From Pirellulales bacterium (GTDB lineage Bacteria; Planctomycetota; Planctomycetia; Pirellulales; JAICIG01), in assembly GCA_035533075.1 (NCBI GenBank), contig DATLUO010000029.1, positions 1 through 64,000 of the forward strand: a stretch of DNA of 64,000 bases. The letters are read 5' to 3'. Positions within the stretch are counted from its first letter, which is position 1. Each line of letters opens with the position of its first letter. Below are positions 52,040 through 60,951 of this stretch, piece by piece. The notes beneath the pieces were generated by a model, which saw nothing but the letters and a program-made list of their open reading frames with translations, made no database searches and was not told the origin of the DNA. Both the position numbers and the translations under genes were made by a program.

Positions 52040-53428
52040 ATGAACGTTCCGGCCGCGAACGCCCTCTTTATCTGTCTGGTGAGCATCGGCGGACTTTGCT
52101 CTGGACCGCTTTTCGCGGCCGAGTCGCCAGCGTACTCCATCGCTGCCTTCTCGGCCGATGTCACCGTGCCTTTGGGCCACCGCTCGATGGGCATTCTGCC
52201 GACCAAGACTCGCACGATCGAGGACCCACTCGATGCGCACGGTTTTGTTTTGCTCGGGCCGGAAAAGCCGATCGTACTCTTGGCGCTCGACTGGTGCGAG
52301 GTCCGCAACGGCGCCTACGACGAATGGCGCGATGCCCTGGCTGCGGTCGCCGGCACCCTCCGCGAACGGGTGCTCGTTTGCTCGCTGCACCAGCACGACG
52401 CCCCGGTGGCCGACAGCGGCGCCCAAGAGTTATTGGACAAGGTCGGGCTGAAGGGCGAGCTTTATGATACGGCCTTCCACAACGAGTGCATTGGTCGCGT
52501 CGTGCGGGCCTTGGCCGACAGCCTGAAATCGCCGCGGCCGGTCAGCCACGTCGGCATCGGCCAGGCCCAAGTCGAAAAAGTCGCGTCGAACCGCCGCGTC
52601 GTCGCGCCCGACGGACTGGTAAGCTGGAACCGTTATAGCGCTTCGGGAGGCGACCCCTTCTTGAGCCAGGCGCCCGAAGGCGAGATCGATCCGTATCTGA
52701 AGACGATCAGCTTCTGGCGGGGCGAGACGCCGATCCTGGCACTGCACGCCTACGCGACGCATCCCATGAGTTACTATGGCCGCGGCGGCGTGAGCGCCGA
52801 CTTCGTCGGGCTGGCCCGTCGCCGCCGTTCGATGGACCAGCCCCAGGTGCCGCAAATCTACGTCACCGGCTGCAGCGGTGATGTAACGGCCGGCAAGTAC
52901 AACGACGGCACGCCGCTGATGCGCCAGGTATTGGCCGACCGCATCTATCAGGCCATGAAGCAATCCTGGGCGGCAACCGAGCGGTTTCGATTGGAAAGCG
53001 TCGCCTTTCGCTCCGCTTCTTTCGATTTGCCGTTTCACGAAGGGCAAGCGTTCACGCGGCAGGCGCTCGAAAGGACGCTGGCCGATGAACGGGCGAAAGC
53101 GGCCGATCGAATCCTGGCGGCCATGGGCCTAAGCCGTCTCGACCGCGTGGCCCGTGGAGAGAAGATCGACCTGCCCTGCATCGATTTTGGCCGGGCGAAG
53201 ATCGTGCTCTTTCCGGGCGAAGCGTTCGTCGAATATCAGTTGCTGGCGCAGAGGATGTCGCCCGATTCGTTCGTGCTCTCGATCGGCTACGGAGAATGCT
53301 GGCCCGGCTACATTCCGACGGACGCCGCCTTCCGCGACCGCTTCAATCACGACTGGCGCTGGGCCGGGCCGGGCAGCGAACAGCGCATTCACGACGCTCT
53401 CAAGAAGGTGCTCCCTGAAAACAACTAG
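52040..53428 (+). CDS. Secreted protein of unknown function, neutral-ceramidase-like fold possible
   Basis: 462 aa from the ATG at 52040, which starts a signal peptide (MNVPAANALFICLVSIGGLC, AA-E cleavage); the GTG at 52007 would put it off the N-terminus. The body has YSIAAFSADVTVPLGHRSMG, VCSLHQHDAPVAD, HAYATHPMSYYGRGGVSADF and YVTGCSGDVTAGKYNDG, spacing that resembles the alkaline/neutral ceramidase group seen in many planctomycetes. The His and Asp clusters suggest metal binding. It is followed directly by a truncated protease-like gene. Confidence 0.75.
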   Translation: MNVPAANALFICLVSIGGLCSGPLFAAESPAYSIAAFSADVTVPLGHRSMGILPTKTRTIEDPLDAHGFVLLGPEKPIVLLALDWCEVRNGAYDEWRDALAAVAGTLRERVLVCSLHQHDAPVADSGAQELLDKVGLKGELYDTAFHNECIGRVVRALADSLKSPRPVSHVGIGQAQVEKVASNRRVVAPDGLVSWNRYSASGGDPFLSQAPEGEIDPYLKTISFWRGETPILALHAYATHPMSYYGRGGVSADFVGLARRRRSMDQPQVPQIYVTGCSGDVTAGKYNDGTPLMRQVLADRIYQAMKQSWAATERFRLESVAFRSASFDLPFHEGQAFTRQALERTLADERAKAADRILAAMGLSRLDRVARGEKIDLPCIDFGRAKIVLFPGEAFVEYQLLAQRMSPDSFVLSIGYGECWPGYIPTDAAFRDRFNHDWRWAGPGSEQRIHDALKKVLPENN

Positions 53429-53571
53429 CCGAGCTTGCTATTGGCGGGCCGCACTCTTGCTGTTGATCGGAACCGGGACGTTTCCGTCGGCCGCACAGGA
53501 GCCGACAAAGCCGCTGTGGTCGGTCGATGATCTTTTCCGCATGGACGGCCCGCAATCGGTTATCGTTTCAC
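53415..53571 (+). pseudogene. 5' fragment of an S9 (prolyl oligopeptidase-like) peptidase gene
   Basis: In the frame overlapping the previous stop, a signal peptide (RAALLLLIGTGTFPSAAQ) precedes PLWSVDDLFRMDGPQSVIVS, which is how planctomycete S9 peptidases start. Similarity ends near 53570, where a minus-strand SGNH remnant begins. Only about 45 residues of the protein remain. Confidence 0.6.
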
Positions 53572-53820
53572 CGACTTCAACCACGCGAAAAGCGAGTCGC
53601 CAATCTGAGTGTAGCCGGCCGCGGCGGGATGGACGCCGTTGTTCTGGCGAAGGTTTTCAGCGCGGCTGCCGACATTCCCAGGCGCGGTTTCGGTTGGATA
53701 GCTCCATCGGCAATCAAGATTGACGTAAGCCGGCACGAGGTCGATCCCTTCGTGCTCACGGCCGGCGTAATGGTCGATCATGCGTTCCACGAGGCGATGT
53801 TGGTTGCGGCGATACTGCCA
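53560..53820 (-). pseudogene. C-terminal remnant of an SGNH/GDSL hydrolase
   Basis: About 85 residues (YRRNQHRLVERMIDHYAGRE, then LVPAYVNLDCRW and NNGVHPAAAGYTQIGDSLFA) match the end of SGNH hydrolases, including the catalytic HP motif (GVHPA). The Ser-bearing N-terminal block is absent. It is in frame with the upstream WD40-membrane ORF. Confidence 0.75.
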
Positions 53821-55443
53821 ACGACGTGGAGAAACAATACAGGTGGCCTGCGGTGCGGAGGTAGATATGGCCATCGCAGATGGCGGGCGTGGCGTAGGAG
53901 TTCTCGCCGAAATCGCTGGAACTGAGAATCCGCCAGTTCGCCTGGGAGCTGACCACCGTGAGTGTTCCCAGCTCGTCGATGAGGTAGAGCTTGCCGTCGC
54001 CGACCACCACCAAGCCAAGGTCCACCGCCAAGGCAGAAAGGTCCACAAACGGAGCCAGGGCAGAAAGGTCCACGAACGGAAGCAGACCGCGTGAATCGAG
54101 CCGCACAGCACGGTCATGATGGACACCGTCACCAATCGTGGAATCAGGCGCGAGCCGCCGAGGCCGGTCCAGAACGATACGACGATCACAACAGCCAGCT
54201 CGAGTCCCGTGACCGCTAAGAAGAAGGAACCGGCCGCGGTCAGGGGTTGCGGAGTGGCACGTCGTCCCACTGCAAAAAGCAAGGCGAGGGAGGCGGTCCA
54301 GATCGCCAGGTCTTTGATTCCGAATTGTCGCGACGTTGCTGTGCGCCCAGGCGGTCCGCTTGCGCGCGGGTCGGGAGCGGCAAACTTGACGACGCTCCAC
54401 CCCCGCGATCGCAGGAATCCGAATGCCGCGATCAATCCGGCCAACACCGCCGCGCCGCTCACGACGATGTCCCATTGCTGCCCCCCGTCTCGCGAGAGTG
54501 CGAAAGTGACCATCCAGCCGACCGCCAAGGAGACGATCGCGCCCGGCAGGCGACACTGCCATCGAGCATTTCCCAGCACGGCCCAGACGACGAGCAGCAT
54601 GACCAGCGCGGCCGTCAAGCCCAAGCCAACGGCGATCTCCGCGCGTGCGAGGCCTCGCTCGTCGTAGTATGTGCTCGCAATGCGCAGAAGCAACACGCCG
54701 AATACGGTCCCTTCGATGACAGCGACATCGACGGCGGGCTGCCACGATGGCGCGTCGCCGCGGCGTGCGCGGACCCACGCAACGCTCCATGCCAGGAAGG
54801 CGGCGGCCGTGCCAAGGAAAAGCCAGAACACCCATGAATTGTCCGGCAGTTTGCAAAGCTCGCGTAGCGTTGCCACGTCCCAGATCCGGGCCGCCCCGTC
54901 GTCGCAGTGCGCGGCCATGCGAAGGCCGTCCGGCGAGAAGGCGGCCGGCCAATAACATCCGACATTTACGGTGAGCGTGCGAGCGGCGCGTCGCTGTGTG
55001 ACGTCAAATAGTTGTAATTCGGGCGCATCTCTTCGGTCAATTGCCACCCATTGTCCGTCGGGCGAAAACGCTGCCCTCATGCCGCAATTGGCAGGAAAGG
55101 TGTAGGCAGACCGTTTTGTCTCGCAGTTCCACAAGTGAGTACGCAAACCAACGGAGTCGAACATTACGGCCCATTTGTCGTCGGGTGAGACGGCTGGCAA
55201 CCAGCTTTCGGCGATGCTGTCGACAAGGCGAAACCGCCGCTGGGAAATATCGTAAAGCTTCAGTCCATGCCCAACACCGCTATAGATTGAGACGGCCAGG
55301 CGCTTGCCATCGTGCATGGGCACCACGCGCTGAAAGCCATCGTGCGAGGCCATCGCCACTTGCCGGCCGCTGGCCGTGTCCCACAGCCGCACGGATAGAT
55401 CGATCAGCGTGACTTTCGTCGGCGGGCTTTCGACTTGGGCCAT
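53560..55443 (-). CDS. WD40-membrane protein ORF fused in frame to gene fragments
   Basis: 627 aa from the ATG at 55443 (GAGGAG 6 nt upstream). Residues about 10-210 form WD40-like blades (SVRLWDTASGRQVAMASHDG, then AAFSPDGQWVAID and ARIWDVATLREL). About 215-460 holds seven or so membrane helices (VFWLFLGTAAAFLAWSVAW, LTAALVMLLVVWAVLG and so on). From about residue 465 on it reads through out-of-frame DNA of a PQQ-type propeller, then the in-frame end of an SGNH hydrolase. The original stop of the WD40-membrane gene is lost. Whether the hybrid is expressed is unknown. Confidence 0.6.
   Translation of the reverse strand: MAQVESPPTKVTLIDLSVRLWDTASGRQVAMASHDGFQRVVPMHDGKRLAVSIYSGVGHGLKLYDISQRRFRLVDSIAESWLPAVSPDDKWAVMFDSVGLRTHLWNCETKRSAYTFPANCGMRAAFSPDGQWVAIDRRDAPELQLFDVTQRRAARTLTVNVGCYWPAAFSPDGLRMAAHCDDGAARIWDVATLRELCKLPDNSWVFWLFLGTAAAFLAWSVAWVRARRGDAPSWQPAVDVAVIEGTVFGVLLLRIASTYYDERGLARAEIAVGLGLTAALVMLLVVWAVLGNARWQCRLPGAIVSLAVGWMVTFALSRDGGQQWDIVVSGAAVLAGLIAAFGFLRSRGWSVVKFAAPDPRASGPPGRTATSRQFGIKDLAIWTASLALLFAVGRRATPQPLTAAGSFFLAVTGLELAVVIVVSFWTGLGGSRLIPRLVTVSIMTVLCGSIHAVCFRSWTFLPWLRLWTFLPWRWTLAWWWSATASSTSSTSWEHSRWSAPRRTGGFSVPAISARTPTPRPPSAMAISTSAPQATCIVSPRRWQYRRNQHRLVERMIDHYAGREHEGIDLVPAYVNLDCRWSYPTETAPGNVGSRAENLRQNNGVHPAAAGYTQIGDSLFAWLKSVKR
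53830..54015 (-). pseudogene. PQQ-type beta-propeller remnant
   Basis: In a frame different from the WD40-membrane ORF, about 62 residues read GDGKLYLIDELGTLTVVSSQ then NSYATPAICDGHIYLRTAGH and LYCF, the final repeat of PQQ-like propeller proteins. It lies between the SGNH remnant and a short tandem repeat, so it is a fragment in a recombination junction. Confidence 0.7.
54028..54080. repeat. Tandem duplication at the gene-fragment junction
   Basis: Two 26-nt units (54028-54053 and 54055-54080) differ at only two positions and share the core GCAGAAAGGTCCAC, with a 27-nt period; a partial third match precedes them. They mark the border between the membrane domain and the propeller remnant. 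In translation they give the duplicated WTFLPW-L/R stretch. Confidence 0.75.
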
Positions 55444-55622
55444 AAGGTGCTCCTCGCAGTACACCGTCCATTTTGGTCGCCGGCGATCAGGGCCGCAATG
55501 CCGTCGTCATGGAGTTGGGGCATGGGCCAGGCCCTCGTGTAACTTTCGCTTGGCAAGCGACCTATCCTTTGGGGATAATCGGAACTTGCACTGTTTCGGC
55601 CTGCGACAAAGAGGTAGCCCGC

Positions 55623-58600
55623 GTGACGAAAGCGACAATCGGGGCGAGGGACAATCTGGCGATCGTCGTTTGCCTAACGTCGGTCGGGGCTCTGCTCTTA
55701 GGTAGCTGTCTTTCGCGCACGGCCGCCGCTCGGCAACCGCCCCCGCGCAGCGACGCGGCCACCCGTCAATTTGCCGCGGCCGCGGCCCTGCAGAACCGCG
55801 AGCAATTCGGTCTGGCGGCGAACGAATGGGCCAAGTTCCTCAAGACCTACGCCAGCGACGCGCGGGCCGACCGGGCACAGTATTACCTCGGCATCTGTCG
55901 CCTCAAGAACAAGCAATACGCCGAGGCGCTGGCCGCCTTCGACAAGGCCGTCGCCGATTATCCCAAGTCGGAGTTTTTGGCGTCGTCGATGCTGCACCTT
56001 GGCCTGGCGCAGTACAACCTGGCTGTCGGCGGACAGGCCGACTTGTATCCCAAGGCGGCCGAGACCTTCGCCACGCTGATCCAAAAGTTTCCCAAGAACA
56101 AGGAAGTGGCCCAAGCCACGTTCTACCGCGGCGAAGCCCTCTATGCCCAAGGCAAAAAAATTGAGGCCGCCCGGCTTTATTCCGACGTGGTCGAGAAACA
56201 CAAGAGCGGTCCGCTGATGCCCGAAGCCCTGTATGCCCTGGGCGTCACGCAAGAAGAGCTGGGCCAGCCGGCCGCGGCGGGCGCGAGCTACGACGCCTAT
56301 CTAAAGCAGTTTGCCAACCAGCCGCATGCGGCCGAGGTGACGTTGCGGCGGGCCGAGACGCTGTTCGCACAGCAGCAGTTTGGGCCGGCCGAAAAATGGT
56401 TCGCCGCGGCCGCCGGCCGGGCCGGTTTTCAAGACGCCGGCCTGGCGATGTTCCGGCAGGCCGCCGCGCTCTACGAGCAGCACAAGTATGCCGAGGCCGC
56501 CGCGCTCTATGCCTCGCTGCCGCGAAAGTTCCCGCAATCGAAGCACAACACCGCCGCTCAGCTCGCCGCCGGCAAGTGCGATTACCTGGCGGGCAAGTAC
56601 GCTCAAGCACGCGAGACACTGACCGCCTCGCTGGCCGCCGGTGGAGCGACCGCCGCCGAGGCCGCACATTGGCTGGCCCGCAGTTATCTGAAAGAGCGGC
56701 AACCGGCCGAGGCGCTCAACGTCGTCGATGCCGCACTGCCGCGGTCGGCGCAAACGTCGTTCGCGGTGCAGCTTGCCTTCGATCGAGCGGACGCCCTTTA
56801 CGACCAGCCGCCGCGACGGCGCGAGGCCGCGGCCGCCTACGCCGAGTTGGCCCACAAGCACGCGCAAGACCCGCTCGCCCCGCAGGCCCTTTATATGGCC
56901 GCGCTGGCTTCGTTCAATGTGGGCGACCACGCCCAGGCCCTGGAGTACAGCAGCGAGTTTCAAAAGCAGTACGCCGACAAAGAGCTGGCCGCCGACGTGG
57001 GTTATATCGCGGCCGAAAGCAGCGTGCAGTTGGGCAAGTACGACGAGGCGGTTGCCCGTTACGACCGGTTGCTCAAAGACCATCCGCGCCGCGGCGATGC
57101 CCCGATCTGGCAGGTCCGCCGCGGGCTGGCGCTGTTCTTGCAAAAGAAGTTTGCCGAGGTCGTGGCCGCCTTGCAGCCGTTGCTGGCGTCGCCCGCCAAT
57201 AAGCCGCTGTTGGCCGAGGCTTCGTATCTGGTCGGCGCCAGCCAGAACGAGCTGAAGCAGTTCGACGCCGCTCAGAAGACGCTCGCCGCCGGACTGGCCG
57301 CCGAACCGCGCGGCCGGCATACGCCCGACACCTTGCTGGCCCTGGCCTACGCCGAGCGGCGGCTGAACCAATCGAAGCAAGCCAAAGGGCATCTCGAACA
57401 GCTTCTTTCGCAGTTCGCCGACAGCCCGCTGCTCGATCGGGCCCATTTCCGCCTGGCCGAAGACGCCTACGCCGACGGCGACTGGGCGACCGCCGCGGCC
57501 GAATATAAGCAGGTCATCGAGAAGTTCTCCGGCAGTCCGCTGGCGGCCAATGCGCTCTACGGGCTGGCCTGGACGCAGCTCAGCCAACACGACTATGCGG
57601 CCGCCGCCGTCACGCTCGACACGCTCATCTCGAAGTACGCGACCAGCGAGCTGCTGCCACGGGCACGCTATGCTCGTGCGCTGGCCCGCGAGCAGCTCAA
57701 GCAGTTCCAGCAGGCGATCGACGACGTGCGGGCGTTCTTGCAGTCCGGACCGTCGGGCAGCGAAAAGTCGGACGCGCAGTACGTGCTGGGGTTGTGCCAG
57801 GCCGGGCTGGGTCAGGACGCACAGGCGGTCAAGACGTTCCACGCCATTCTGGCCGAAGACACGAAGTATGCCGGCACCGATAAAGTGCTCTACGAGTTGG
57901 GCTGGGCGCTGAAGTCGCTCGACCAGTCCGATGAGGCGGCCGAGGTCTTCCGGCGGCTGTCGAAGGAGTACGCCAACAGTCCCCTGGCGGCCGAGGCCCT
58001 GTATCACGTGGCCGAGGCCGACGATCAGCGCGAGCAGTATGCCGCGGCGGCGGCCGGTTACTATCAGGCCATGCAGAAGGGAGGCAAGAGCGCGCTGGCC
58101 GAAAAAGCGGCCCACAAGCTCGGCTGGGCCTATTTTCACCAGCAGCTATTCGACAAGGCGAAGCAAGCCTTCGCCTATCAGCGGGCCGCTTGGCCGCAGG
58201 GCACGCTGGCCGCCGACGCGGCGTTCATGGAGGCCGAGTCGCTCTTCAAGCAGGGTAAATATGCCGACGCGATCGCCGCTTACCATCAAGTGACGGGCCC
58301 ATCGGGCAAGGACTTCGCCGTGCTGGCCTTGTTGCACGCGGCCCAGGCGCAGGCCAAGCTCAACGAGTGGCAGGCCAGCCTCGCCGCGCTGGAACAAGCG
58401 GCCAAGCAGTTCCCGGAATCGGACTATCTGGCCGAGATTCTCTACGAACAAGGCTGGGCCCGGCAGAACCTTGGTTCGCCCGACCAAGCGCTGGCCCTGT
58501 ATGAAAGCGTGACGGCCAAGACCGACCGCGAGGTGGCGGCCCGCGCGCGGTTCATGATCGGCGAGATTTACTTCGAGAAAAAGAACCACGCCGAGGCGAT

Positions 58601-58796
58601 CAAGAATTTTTTCAAGGCGGCCTATGGCTACGGCTATCCGCAGTGGCAGGCCAACGCTCATTACGAAGCCGGCCGCTGCTTCGAGGTGCTCGGCAAGAAG
58701 GAGCAGGCCCGCAAATCGTATCAGGAAGTCGTGGAGAAGTTTGCCGACAGCGAGAAAGCGCCGCTGGCCAAGCAGCGGATCGAGGCGATTAAGTAA
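55623..58796 (+). CDS. Large exported TPR-repeat protein
   Basis: 1057 aa from the GTG at 55623, chosen for AGAGG 8 nt upstream and because the signal peptide starts there; the frame is open from 55473. The signal (LAIVVCLTSVGALLLGSC) has a lipobox-like LGSC, so it may be a lipoprotein. The rest is about 25 tetratricopeptide repeats (for example QYYLGICRLKNKQYAEALAA). Long TPR solenoids of this kind in the planctomycete periplasm are thought to be scaffolds, possibly akin to BamD/YbgF. No ExbB/TolR genes are adjacent. A palindrome-like stretch follows its stop. Confidence 0.85.
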   Translation: MTKATIGARDNLAIVVCLTSVGALLLGSCLSRTAAARQPPPRSDAATRQFAAAAALQNREQFGLAANEWAKFLKTYASDARADRAQYYLGICRLKNKQYAEALAAFDKAVADYPKSEFLASSMLHLGLAQYNLAVGGQADLYPKAAETFATLIQKFPKNKEVAQATFYRGEALYAQGKKIEAARLYSDVVEKHKSGPLMPEALYALGVTQEELGQPAAAGASYDAYLKQFANQPHAAEVTLRRAETLFAQQQFGPAEKWFAAAAGRAGFQDAGLAMFRQAAALYEQHKYAEAAALYASLPRKFPQSKHNTAAQLAAGKCDYLAGKYAQARETLTASLAAGGATAAEAAHWLARSYLKERQPAEALNVVDAALPRSAQTSFAVQLAFDRADALYDQPPRRREAAAAYAELAHKHAQDPLAPQALYMAALASFNVGDHAQALEYSSEFQKQYADKELAADVGYIAAESSVQLGKYDEAVARYDRLLKDHPRRGDAPIWQVRRGLALFLQKKFAEVVAALQPLLASPANKPLLAEASYLVGASQNELKQFDAAQKTLAAGLAAEPRGRHTPDTLLALAYAERRLNQSKQAKGHLEQLLSQFADSPLLDRAHFRLAEDAYADGDWATAAAEYKQVIEKFSGSPLAANALYGLAWTQLSQHDYAAAAVTLDTLISKYATSELLPRARYARALAREQLKQFQQAIDDVRAFLQSGPSGSEKSDAQYVLGLCQAGLGQDAQAVKTFHAILAEDTKYAGTDKVLYELGWALKSLDQSDEAAEVFRRLSKEYANSPLAAEALYHVAEADDQREQYAAAAAGYYQAMQKGGKSALAEKAAHKLGWAYFHQQLFDKAKQAFAYQRAAWPQGTLAADAAFMEAESLFKQGKYADAIAAYHQVTGPSGKDFAVLALLHAAQAQAKLNEWQASLAALEQAAKQFPESDYLAEILYEQGWARQNLGSPDQALALYESVTAKTDREVAARARFMIGEIYFEKKNHAEAIKNFFKAAYGYGYPQWQANAHYEAGRCFEVLGKKEQARKSYQEVVEKFADSEKAPLAKQRIEAIK

Positions 58797-59093
58797 TGTC
58801 GCCTTTCGCTCCGCGAAAGCGGCGGCGCTACCGGGGCAGGGTAGAGGGTTTAGGGTTCAGAAATACTTGAATTGACCTTTGCCTGACGCCTTCCGCCAGC
58901 TCGCTCCCTTCGCAAACTGATTAAACCACTGCCCCGTCGCCACCGGCGCAACAGGCTGGTGTCTTGCTTCTCTGCTTCTCCTTGGCTTCTCCTTGGTCCC
59001 GACGTTTCGGAAAGTGCAGGTCGAGGTCACACCTTGACACTGATGGCATATACGCTATCATTGGAAAGGTTCCACGCAACAAGGCGCCGGGTC
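58797..59093. other. Intergenic region with a hairpin, no gene
   Basis: Just after the TPR gene, CGCCTTTCGCT and AGCGGCG-flanked GCGAAAG (58800-58826) form an imperfect hairpin of a type that recurs in planctomycete genomes (translated RSAFAPRK or VAFRSAKAA). There is no T-run, so termination is uncertain. The remaining 260 nt show nothing recognisable. Confidence 0.4.
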
Positions 59094-59414
59094 ATGAAGG
59101 TCACCACGCTGATACCAGCCAGGCGCAATGATGGAAGTCGGGTCAGTGCCCGACAGCGGGCCGAGATCATCGCCAGGTTTTGGCAACGTTTTGGCGGCTC
59201 GACGATCGAAGGGAAAACGCAAGGCGACTGGATCGACCCGGCGGACGGAACGCATTACCGCGACGAATGCTGGAAACTGGTCGTGACGACGACACCGGAT
59301 CGGTGGCCGGAAGTCGAGCGATTGATCGCCGAGGTCGGCCGCGACCTTGGGCAGAAGGCGATGTACGTCGAGGTGCAGTACTTTGACGGCGTGCGGATCT
59401 TGCGAATCGAGTGA
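59094..59414 (+). CDS. Small hypothetical protein (106 aa)
   Basis: 106 aa from the ATG at 59094; an in-frame ATG at 59043 would add 17 residues without a clear ribosome-binding site. Mixed alpha/beta composition: RQRAEIIARFWQRFGGSTIE, GDWIDPADGTHYRDECWKLV, RWPEVERLIAEVGRDLGQKA, ending in VQYFDGVRILRIE. Conserved-looking W, D and H residues, but no family is known to me. It precedes a HicB-like gene by 53 nt, so the two could form a toxin-antitoxin-like unit; that is speculative. Confidence 0.6.
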   Translation: MKVTTLIPARRNDGSRVSARQRAEIIARFWQRFGGSTIEGKTQGDWIDPADGTHYRDECWKLVVTTTPDRWPEVERLIAEVGRDLGQKAMYVEVQYFDGVRILRIE

Positions 59415-59467
59415 GGGCCGGCCGCAACGCGGCTGCTCACGGCGGGGCTTTTGAAAGGAGATGGGCC

Positions 59468-59917
59468 ATGACCAGGTCTAATGCGACACGAGACGGAAAC
59501 CGCGGTCGGACGAATCGCCGGCGAAGTTCGGGCGCCGGCCCGGTGGCCGACGCGCTGCGTTACGCGCGCCGGTTGCGGCAGAAAGGGCTGACTTGGATCG
59601 AGGTGAGCAACGCCTTGTTTGGGCCGGGCGGAAAGCTGACCGAGTTGTGCCCGACCGAGGCCGAGCGAGCGGCCCTGGCGAAAACCAGCGACTTCCAGGA
59701 AATCTTGCGGCTGATCGAACAGGCCCGCGACGACGACGGCGATCCGGTCGGGGCGGTGGGCAATTGGATGTCGACGGCCAGCGGCACGACGACCTTGCGG
59801 ATTCCCAAATCGCTGCACGCCGCCTTGCTCGCCGAGGCCGAGGCCGAAGGCACTTCGCTCAATCAACTTTGCCTCGCCAAGCTCGCCGTCCAGTTACGCG
59901 CGGCGGTGGTCGTGTAG
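59468..59917 (+). CDS. HicB/ribbon-helix-helix-like protein
   Basis: 149 aa from the ATG at 59468 (AAGGAG 7 nt upstream). The N-terminal 35 residues are Arg-rich and disordered. A middle helical block (ADALRYARRLRQKGLTWIEV) follows. The last 40 residues (TLRIPKSLHAALLAEAEAEG then SLNQLCLAKLAVQL) match the ribbon-helix-helix end of HicB-type antitoxins. No HicA-like partner of the usual type is next to it; the 106-aa gene upstream is the only candidate. DNA binding is likely, toxin neutralisation uncertain. Confidence 0.65.
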   Translation: MTRSNATRDGNRGRTNRRRSSGAGPVADALRYARRLRQKGLTWIEVSNALFGPGGKLTELCPTEAERAALAKTSDFQEILRLIEQARDDDGDPVGAVGNWMSTASGTTTLRIPKSLHAALLAEAEAEGTSLNQLCLAKLAVQLRAAVVV

Positions 59918-59947
59918 CGCCGAGCGGAAAACCACCATTTCCCCCGT

Positions 59948-60619
59948 CTAGTCAAGGATCGTGCGACGCTGCCAATTCAGTGAGACGCCAATTTTGCGAG
60001 CGAAATCTCCGTTCCAATTGGCCTCGAATCCCTCGTTGCGCAGGCATTCGCAAACCTCGCGGGCAATGCCGAGTGCGTTCCTCTCGTAGATGTCATGAGC
60101 GACTTCTGAGTCGTCGGACGAAAACCAACCATAAGCCAAGTAGACCGAGACATGGGTGTTTTCAGCCAACATGTGGGGCATATTCTGATCGATGAAAAAC
60201 GCATAGCCACCTACGCGGTCGCGAAAGCCTGGATAACGGCGGTTGATCGCCTCGATCCGATCCGGTAGTTCGGCGCCGGTGCATGTGTCACAGCAGGGAG
60301 AGACTTGCCACAGAAGGATGCCTCGTTCGCGTAAGGCAACTTCGACGCGGTCAAGGCGATCGCAATCCGTCTCGTCCGGCCATGTGGCCTGTTCGGATGC
60401 AAGCCAGGTTGCGGCTCGCTCAAGCTCGTGGGCTGCAAATTGAATAAACGTTTCCAATTCTCGCTCTGGACATTCGTCCTGAATGTAAACTTCACGGCAG
60501 GTCTGAAGGATGCCTTCGTGCCCGTGCTTTGCTAGTCGAAGCTCACCGAGGATGGCCGATCGAAGCGTAGCGCGGAGTTCCTCTCGCGATGCTTCATTCC
60601 AGGTTTGTTCGTCGCTCAT
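59948..60619 (-). CDS. Hypothetical protein, DUF6891-like
   Basis: 223 aa from the ATG at 60619; the extended frame to 60643 lacks a better start. The first 110 residues are helical and acidic. The second half has LLWQVSPCCDTCTGAELPDR, with a CCxxC cluster that may bind metal, then GYAFFIDQNMPHMLAENTHV and VYLAYGWFSSDD. This resembles the DUF6891 family as I recall it; its role is unknown. It stands alone. The 332 nt between it and KdsB hold no recognised gene. Confidence 0.65.
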   Translation of the reverse strand: MSDEQTWNEASREELRATLRSAILGELRLAKHGHEGILQTCREVYIQDECPERELETFIQFAAHELERAATWLASEQATWPDETDCDRLDRVEVALRERGILLWQVSPCCDTCTGAELPDRIEAINRRYPGFRDRVGGYAFFIDQNMPHMLAENTHVSVYLAYGWFSSDDSEVAHDIYERNALGIAREVCECLRNEGFEANWNGDFARKIGVSLNWQRRTILD

Positions 60620-60951
60620 AGGTTTGATCGCGTCGAGCCGCACCCCAGGCGGCCATTAAACCGCGCCAGAGCGCGTTGTGAAAGGGTAGTGGCCGAGCAT
60701 CGGCGGCGGCTGTCGAGCATCTCTTGGTGGATGCGGTCGCGGTGGGAGCCGATCGCCGGCCGCGCCAACCGCGACCGGCGAGTTGAACACGGCCGCTGCG
60801 GTGACCAGAGCCAAGTCCACGTCCTGGCGGCGGAACGAAACGCGAATCGATCGCGCGTCAGGCTCTGCGAGCTGCGCGGCGCGTCTTCGATGCGACGATT
60901 TCTGCCGTTCATCCTGCTCACTCGTTTCGGGCGAGGTGAAGTGAGGGTCCA

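Noticed and set aside
56301-58139. 612-aa open frame on the minus strand
   Set aside because: Antisense to the TPR gene; the repeat-rich composition keeps stops out on both strands.
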